This document shows positions 57,501-64,000 of a stretch of 64,000 nucleotides of DNA, piece by piece. Under the pieces are notes generated by a model, which saw only the letters and a list, made by a program, of their open reading frames with translations, was not told the DNA's origin and ran no database searches. This DNA comes from Ailanthus altissimus (taxonomy: Eukaryota > Streptophyta > Magnoliopsida > Sapindales > Simaroubaceae), in the NCBI GenBank assembly GCA_946807835.1, contig OX327695.1:25278501-25342500 (forward strand), written 5' to 3'. Numbering within the stretch: position 1 is the first letter of the stretch; the number at the start of each line of letters is the position of its first letter. A program made the position numbers and the translations under genes.

Positions 57501-60500
57501 AACTTAGCATATATGGCACTCCATAGATAAAGTGCAATCAATGACCTTTGACAAACCTGTGCTCCTGAATCAAATAGATAGATTCTGTTTGGATCAAGCT
57601 CAGCACATGTTTCTGCCTCCGGTGAATAGTGAATGATGGCGGCATTTGGACCAACCGAAGAAATAGTAGAAAAGCTTAAGCCTCTAAAATGCTGCAATCA
57701 CGAAAAGTAAACATAATTCTCGTCATCTTGAAAGCACAGATGGAGATAAACTGTTGAACTGCAGGAATCAGATTATATAAATTGATCAAACCAGGTCTAT
57801 TCTGATGTCATAGATTTATATCAGAAAAAGGCTATAAACTTTCAAGACCAGCAAATTTTCAACTCTAAAATTTTGACACATTCTGGTGTCTTAGAATAAA
57901 ATTTGGCATTTATTTATCAGCATCTTACATATTTTGGAATAATTGAAGTCAGCATTACCTCTTTAGATGCTCGGAAACTCTCCAGCTTGTCACTTACAGA
58001 CACTTCGGTCAATTTCATGGTTTCCCTGCCAAAGTTCATTCCATTGACATGACAAAATATAAATCAGTAACAAGTGAAACTCAACCACTTTGCACATCTT
58101 GAGCAACTCCATGTACCCAGCCCAAAAATAAAACAAAAGAACCAATCTACTGGTTTCTGAACAAAAATTAATTCAATGTATTAGTGAGATGGAAGAAGCC
58201 ATAAATTATAATGAGAAATGCCAACTAAAGACGAATCAAAATCAAAATATAATGTGAAGACTAAAGCAGTAGTGTGATTTTAAACTAGAGAGGGTGGCTG
58301 AAATCCTACAGTTTTCATCCAACATCTCAGCAAGAATTAACTTAATCCAACTCCAGTGTTTAACAAGGAAAAGACGAAACAAATAAGAAGTTGAGCTGTC
58401 TTGTCAGATATTTCACCTTTTCCTTGATCACACTATATCCTGATTGCATGACACATCATATGATACATCTCAATCTACCCTAGAAATTTTATATATAGCC
58501 AAAAATGCTAAAAAAACAAAGACAGACTTACAAATCTATTTTCTTGTTTGCACCCTCCCCTTCCAAGAAGTAGCCTGAAGCCCCATATATCTCCTGCATC
58601 TGTACAGTTTGAAGAAGCTCTGCCATCACATATCAAGCTTAATAATAACTTTGGACAATGAGGAGTACATTCATTAAAATTCTATGGAACTTAAAAAGTT
58701 CAGAGAAAGACCTCATAACATACCTGCTTATCCAACCAAACAAGATATTGCACAATAGCTGCACCATCACGGATGTGGGCCTTTTTTAACCCATCCAACT
58801 CAACTGGGTTCTAAAATCATAAACAATCAGTCAGTAAGCGCAACTTTCTCAAGTACTTGTTCCACTGTATAAAACAATAATAATAAACGACTGTATTATT
58901 TAACCATTCTAGAGTAACCTAAGTTTGTATTATGCAGATACATTCAAACACATGCAAACTCATGCAGAATGCTGAAAGTTAGACACATGTCGAATTCAGC
59001 AAAATCAAGAAAGAGCCTTTCTTTGGCATATAATTCAAGCACAACCTAAATCATAAAGTTTCTAAACAAAACTTGATCAACCATATAAATGTTTATTTAA
59101 CTCTTTCCGATTGGTAAATTCTGGTCCTTTTAAGAGTCTATGACATCCAACTGTAAATAAGCAAACTGAAGCAAGTCGTCACACACCAAAGAGTACAACT
59201 ACATCAAACTGTTAAACCAAGAGTCTTCATTCGGGTCCAATACATAGCAACGGCAAGGACATATACCAAGATGGCAGGAGAAAGTTATGGCCGAATTATA
59301 ATCCAGCAGCAGCAAAATTATGACTTAAATCTGGGCTCTTTAAGATTGTTTGAATTACATGAAGATCCAGAGATCAAAATACACCATAAATTAAACATCA
59401 GCTATCAAAAGCTGAAGAACCATTTATTGAGCTACGTGGTATGGACAAGACCCACCTACATGTTCATACGAATACATTCCAACTAAATACCATCCACAAA
59501 TTTGTATGATCACATTGTCTTAGCAAATTTGTGGCCCTATAGATATTTATTGGTTAGGAAGTGCATGTACTACCTTTAAGGCTTTTGCAAGAGCCAAAGG
59601 AGACTGCTGCAGAAGGACTTTATCAGAATGCAATTTCAAATATAATGCATAGCAGCACGAGCCAGGGTCAGCCCATATGAGATCAGTATTATTTTCTTCC
59701 GCTTTCTTTGAACCAATTGTTTGTACATCAGCTGGCATTTCTTTGACTGCAGATGAAGGGTTGAGTTGATTAGATGCGAGCAAGACCACATCGAAGCTCA
59801 CTGCATCATAATCCCTAACTTCAATTCCACTCTCCTTCAATGTGGAGTTTACCTGTATATAGAACAAATGTATTGGATAACAGAACAACTTGTTCTCGTG
59901 GATATAAGAATTACAATCCAAAGACTAGGAAAGCACAACTCTGGTCCATGGTTTCAACAAAAACATCAAATACAACAGTAGTTAGCCCAATACAGAATTC
60001 ACTACCAGCAAAACAGACTACAAAATGTATACACATGAAAAGAGCCAATACAAAACAGTGGAGATCACACATAAGGAAAATTATATGGTAGATATAGATA
60101 TTCCGAGAAGATACAAAGATTGAAAATTTATAATACTGACCTCAGAAGACACCTTCCTCTTGTCTACATAAAGAAAAGCTGAACCAGTTGTTACTATAGC
60201 AAATGCATGAACAACTGGAGTGTAGGAGACATCACTTCCCCTTATGTTATACAACCAAGCAACCTGCAAAGAAGCAATAGAGCTAATATATATTGCTAGA
60301 CCAAAAACAAATGTTGTAAAAAATGGCAAAGGATCCACAAATTAAAATTCTCAAACTCAAGCGGAAAAAAGAAATAAAAATAAACCCACCTCATCAAGAG
60401 CTGTGATGATTATACCACAAGCTTTTTCATTAGTAAGCTTTTCTCTCAAATCCTTCAACTTCTCCACAACAGAACGACCAGCAAATTTTATTGGATGAAC

Positions 60501-61822
60501 AACAAGTGGATTAATTTCTGCTGGTGGTCGATTTTTCCAAACCTGATCCACCAAATTGGTAGAGGTCTGAACCAACTTCTGTTGTTTCTTCACAAATGCA
60601 CGTTCCCACCTGTGTGCAGTGTCTATTGACACACACCAAGGGTCAACACCAATGGCTGCATCATCTGGCAGATTCTAAAAAATCAAAGCACAAAAACCAC
60701 TTGACCATCAAAACTTGTATAATAATTTAAGTAAATAAATAAACGAGCAGATAAGGATAACCAGATTTAAAGTAGCAGTAATACCATCAACAAGAAACCT
60801 TGCAAGGGTAAATGGTGAAAAGTCCCACTCATGAAATAAGTGATCACGGATTTAGAGTTCACAAGAACATTTGACAGGCTCCAAGGGATGGACAGATGAA
60901 CAGCGCATTCAAATTAAAGTGCTAGAAAATCAGAAACAATTTAAATGAACAGAAAATTCATATCTAAAACTGGCATTGCAAGCTCTGATTTTTAATAGAG
61001 ACACCGCCACAATATTCTAAGAAATAAAACTAAAAGGAACTGTATGACAACAATAAAGATTGTTGGAACACAATCAATACCCATCCTTTGAGAAAATTTT
61101 ATTCTTTTTGCAATATCATCAACAAAGAGCATTTACATAATCTTATTTTCATGAATAGTTTATTTCATTCCATAAAAGAAGGTAACTTACATCGGCCAAC
61201 CAGACTTCAACAGCAGGGTCCTCTCCCATGCGCATAAGTTTCCACTCACCAGTAAGCTGCTGTGTGGCTTGCAGAAAATACCGTCCATCCGTCCACAGAT
61301 GCGCTTCCTTCATTGTAAGAAGCGCCAAACCTGGATCTCATTCAACATAAGAGACGCTCAATACACAATTTTTTTTTTCATTCAACATAAGAGACGCTCA
61401 GTACACAATTTTTCTGTTTTCTTTTTTTTTTAAAAAAAGTCATCTTAGAGTAATTTGATTTAACTTTAAATCTACACAGCCAAATTCCAAATGAGACTAT
61501 CATCAAATAAATCAGTCCACACAAATTAATAAAAATTGAAACTGACCGGCACTTCCGGTGAAGCAAGAGACAAATTCACGCCGTTTATCACGTGCAGAAA
61601 CATATTCACTCTGCAAAAATAAAAATAATTATTACCTTAAACTACCAAAACTCCAAAATCATTCATGTGAAAAGAAATTATGATTTAGAATTTTAAAATT
61701 AATAAAAAATAAAAAAAATAAAAAGGAACCTGGTGATAATCCTCGGATGGAACGACTAGGGCATGAAGAGGAGGATCATGAGAAGACATGAGAGACCGCA
61801 ACGCAGCGAGAATTTCCGCCAT
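54589..61822 (-). CDS. APP1: Xaa-Pro aminopeptidase P1, complete 16-exon gene
   Basis: Removes an N-terminal residue that precedes proline; M24B metallopeptidase, cytosolic type (no signal peptide). Exons (minus): 61822-61730, 61610-61547, 61330-61191, 60674-60390, 60263-60141, 59852-59574, 58810-58724, 58599-58532, 58025-57959, 57691-57557, 57447-57367, 56222-56168, 56036-55932, 55828-55757, 55077-54953, 54750-54589. All introns are GT-AG and the frame is open to TGA, giving 646 residues, as in plant APP1 proteins. Metal ligands are D443 and D454 (DSGAQYLDGTTD), H517 (HGTGHG), E552 (TDEPGYYE) and E566 (IRLENV). The N-terminal creatinase-like domains precede residue 400. The ATG context is GACATGG. 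The largest intron (56223-57366) holds nothing recognisable. The last 32 codons are the source of the fragments at 2090 and 28157. Confidence 0.95.
54869..54888. repeat. (GA)10 microsatellite in aminopeptidase P1 intron 15
   Basis: Twenty bases of uninterrupted GA on the plus strand (CT on the transcript strand), lying 65 bp inside the intron that precedes the last exon. It provides a pyrimidine-rich stretch in the transcript and is likely length-polymorphic. Confidence 0.95.
61339..61418. repeat. 40-bp tandem duplication in aminopeptidase P1 intron 2
   Basis: Two 40-bp copies (61339-61378 and 61379-61418), with one clear substitution and a small homopolymer difference. They contain CATTCAACATAAGAGACGCT. 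The proximal copy ends 8 bp from the intron 2 acceptor, so both copies could carry branch-point sequence. Confidence 0.85.
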
Positions 61823-61955
61823 GTCTTTGTTTCTCAAAAATTTCCAATTTCAATCTGGCTAGTTATTGTGATGAATCTGAGTTGAGAACAGAGAGCATGT
61901 GAGAAAAATGATAGCACCTGAGATTTTGTTGGAGTGAATCGAACTAAATATGGGA

Positions 61956-62347
61956 ACGTTTTTGATTCGTTGGAGAGAGTATCCAGTGTCAACCTACACT
62001 ATCTTTAATTCTTCCGCTCTTTATAAGATAATGTACTCAATGACAAAGAATCGGAATCAAATCCACTCCGCTGAAATGTACATCAAGTTTCATATCAGAA
62101 CCGGAATCAATTCCTCTTCCTTCAGATCAAATCGGTTTTTACGTTTTTGATTCGTTGAAGAGCGTCTTACTGCGGAAGACTTCTCGAATTTCCAGTGTTA
62201 AGCTACGCTTAAATCTTCAGCTATCTATAAGCTATTGTACTCAACGACAAAGAATCGAAATCAAATCCACTCCGCTGAAATGACATCGAGTTTCATATCA
62301 AAACCGGAATCAATTCCTCTCCCTTCAGATCAAATCAGTTTTTATTA
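61956..62347. repeat. ~190-bp direct repeat upstream of aminopeptidase P1
   Basis: Two copies (about 61956-62140 and 62141-62347) start ACGTTTTTGATTCGTTG and share CAAAGAATC, AATCCACTCCGCTGAAATG and TCCCTTCAGATCAAAT-type phrases. They begin 134 bp upstream of the APP1 ATG, so they probably form its promoter or 5' leader. The second copy has about 24 extra bases near 62160. Short open frames here (61950-62150) are not convincing genes. Confidence 0.85.
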
Positions 62348-62486
62348 ACTTTTATGCGTTTTTCAGTTTTTTTTTATTAGGGATAATTTAAAATACCCTC
62401 CTAAAAGTTTGATGACATTCCGATCACTTTGGCACTTAATTAGATACCCTTCAAGTTTAATTAAATGCCATACAACTACTTAAAAG
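62348..62486. other. AT-rich spacer, possible host repeat of the MITE
   Basis: Non-coding DNA. AATTTAAAATACCCTCC near 62388 resembles termini of common plant non-autonomous repeats. The sequence appears to continue at 63021-63115 after the MITE, but no partner end was found. Confidence 0.3.
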
Positions 62487-63012
62487 TAAGGGTGATAAAA
62501 TGAATTAGAACACTATTATTTGATATGTTTTAAATAAATATGAATAAATAAATTAATATTATTAATAAATAAATTAAATTTATATTATTCGTTTATTAAT
62601 TTTATTGAATACGTATTTAAAGTTTATTATTTTTTAATTTATTTAAGTAACATTTAATAGATGAATTGAATTTATATTTATTTACGTTTTTATTTGTTTA
62701 AGTTATATTTAATTAAATTATAATTAAATATCGATGTAAACGAATTAAATTTAGTGTTATTATTTATTTAAAAGAATATAATCTTAAATGAATTCAATTA
62801 TGTATAATCGTATAAACGAATTGAATTTGATCAATTTATTTAAACGTATTTAATTATGTCGTGTCATGTAATTCATAATTAAACAAATCAAATCTGTGTG
62901 TTGAATGTCTAATTTGTTTACATAAACGAATCGTATATAAATATAATAAATTTGTTAATATCCTATATTAAAAGGGCACGAATATAATTCATTTACATAA
63001 ATTATCACCTTA
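62487..63012. mobile_element. hAT-type MITE, 526 bp
   Basis: Perfect 8-bp duplications CTTAAAAG (62479-62486 and 63013-63020) flank inverted ends TAAGGGTGATAA and TTATCACCTTA. The interior is extremely AT-rich, with repeated TGAATTAAATTTA-type phrases, and has no coding capacity. It is a different family from the MITEs at 2163 and 23850. Confidence 0.88.
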
Positions 63013-63239
63013 CTTAAAAGTAACTGTTGGTAGCTTTTTGGGTTAAAAATTTATCCAACAAACTTTGGTTTACCAAATACCAATATATAATTTCTTTGAA
63101 TGACCTATTTAGCCTTCAAGCATAATTTCTAATTTTTTTTCTATTTTCTTTTATTTCTTTTCAACTCTATTAAATTTTTACCCTTTTTTGTTATTTTTTA
63201 TACTAATACGAAGTGTTTTAGTTTACTCATATAGCTTCA

Positions 63240-64000
63240 CATGAAAGTCCTTCCCATGCATGAAATGTATTCATATGGTTTAAGAGGCACACCACCTTCT
63301 CATGGAACTTCAATCCCATTACACGAAAAAGTTATAACCAAGGGCAAATTTACATTAGGACCTTATCTATCCATAAGGAGTCACCATCAGCTACCGACAT
63401 AACTTAGCCTTCATCCTCCTCTTGGCCATTAACTATACCAGCCAGGCTCTCTTAACTAGAAACCTGCTTTGTAGCATTCGAATGGAGATCCACAATTTTT
63501 GTCGACTATTAGCTCAAGTGGATGCAGCTCTGTGACAAGCATATAGGGCTTAACACCAGCCAACTCCCGCCACTACCAATTTCTACCCCTCTATTGATAG
63601 ATGAGGATGATGGTGATGACCTTGGGATTAGCCTAGATGATCTCAATGATGAGTGAGCTTGTACGACATTGACTATAGGGAAGTGTTTCATTTAGCCTTT
63701 TTTGTTTTTTACTTGACTATAGGGGACTATGTCAAATCTTAAATTTGGGATAGGAAACACTTACTTACATTTAGGTTTCTTATTTATTTTATGTTTTTTA
63801 TATTTTATGTTTTATATATTTAAGTAAAAGAAAAAGGAAAGGCAGTAGAAATATGCCATACCTTTTTGTTGAAAATTTTACCATGTCTATTGTCTTTATT
63901 TCTTTTTTATATTATGTTATATTGAGAAGATGATCACTAATTGATGATAAGAAATAGAATAATATTTGAGAATTTATCTTTGCAAGTTCCTAAGAAATAA
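63240..64000 (+). pseudogene. Probable gypsy-type (Athila/Tat-like) coding tail, degenerate
   Basis: A frame around 63540-63657 ends in an acidic LLIDEDDGDDLGISLDDL segment and a stop. It is followed at 63728-63749 by CTATGTCAAATCTTAAATTT then GGG, resembling the ACAATGT...CTTAAGTTTGGGG phrase that follows coding sequence in Athila/Tat elements. Upstream frames (63340-63530) carry stops. The assignment rests on this resemblance alone. The element runs off the window, and no LTR was seen. Confidence 0.35.

Overview
This is nuclear DNA of a flowering plant, most likely a eudicot. The evidence is two intronless UGT72-type glucosyltransferase genes with the plant PSPG box, a 16-exon aminopeptidase P1 gene, and abundant Ty1/copia, Ty3/gypsy, hAT and Mutator-type repeats in AT-rich intergenic DNA. 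The species cannot be fixed from the sequence. There is no bacterial-style operon, CRISPR array, tRNA or rRNA gene.

Layout. The window is dominated by a tandem duplication of about 26 kb: unit 1 at 1-26070, unit 2 at 26071-52471, and a truncated third repeat at 52472-54689 that runs into the last exon of aminopeptidase P1. The unit phase is arbitrary, because the window opens inside a repeat. Each full unit holds, in order: the end of an old LTR; a glucosyltransferase upstream sequence; a dead glucosyltransferase stub (relic A); a 32-codon fragment of the aminopeptidase P1 3' end in antisense; glucosyltransferase 3'-flank DNA; a truncated LTR; a dead copia element inserted in a non-coding gypsy-like element; the other gypsy-like LTR, carrying a 1.4-kb insertion; a second glucosyltransferase stub (relic B); an antisense gypsy gag relic with LTR-like DNA; then the promoter and intact glucosyltransferase gene (20202-21653 and 46942-48393). 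Another 3' flank and gypsy-like LTR pair, with a hAT MITE, closes the unit.

The functional content is small: two near-identical UDP-glucosyltransferases (96.7% identical proteins) on the plus strand and one complete 646-residue cytosolic-type aminopeptidase P on the minus strand (54589-61822). The aminopeptidase is convergent with the third glucosyltransferase stub. Downstream of its promoter (62350-64000) lie a hAT MITE and a probable gypsy tail. The three genes share no obvious pathway; their link is structural. Recombination between the 3' end of the aminopeptidase gene and the 3' end of a glucosyltransferase gene appears to have created the repeat unit.

The nested insertions give a relative history: loss of relic coding capacity and insertion of the gypsy-like element; duplication of a sub-repeat and the aminopeptidase/glucosyltransferase fusion; insertion of copia, the hAT MITE and the 1.4-kb element; the 26-kb duplication; then unit-specific events (a hAT MITE at 2163, a Mutator-like element at 45773, and a near-identical tract ending in templated filler DNA at 44916). 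I found no convincing new enzymatic or defence system. The novel material is the fine structure of this array. Gene coordinates, splice sites and target-site duplications were read by eye; percent identities are by-eye estimates.
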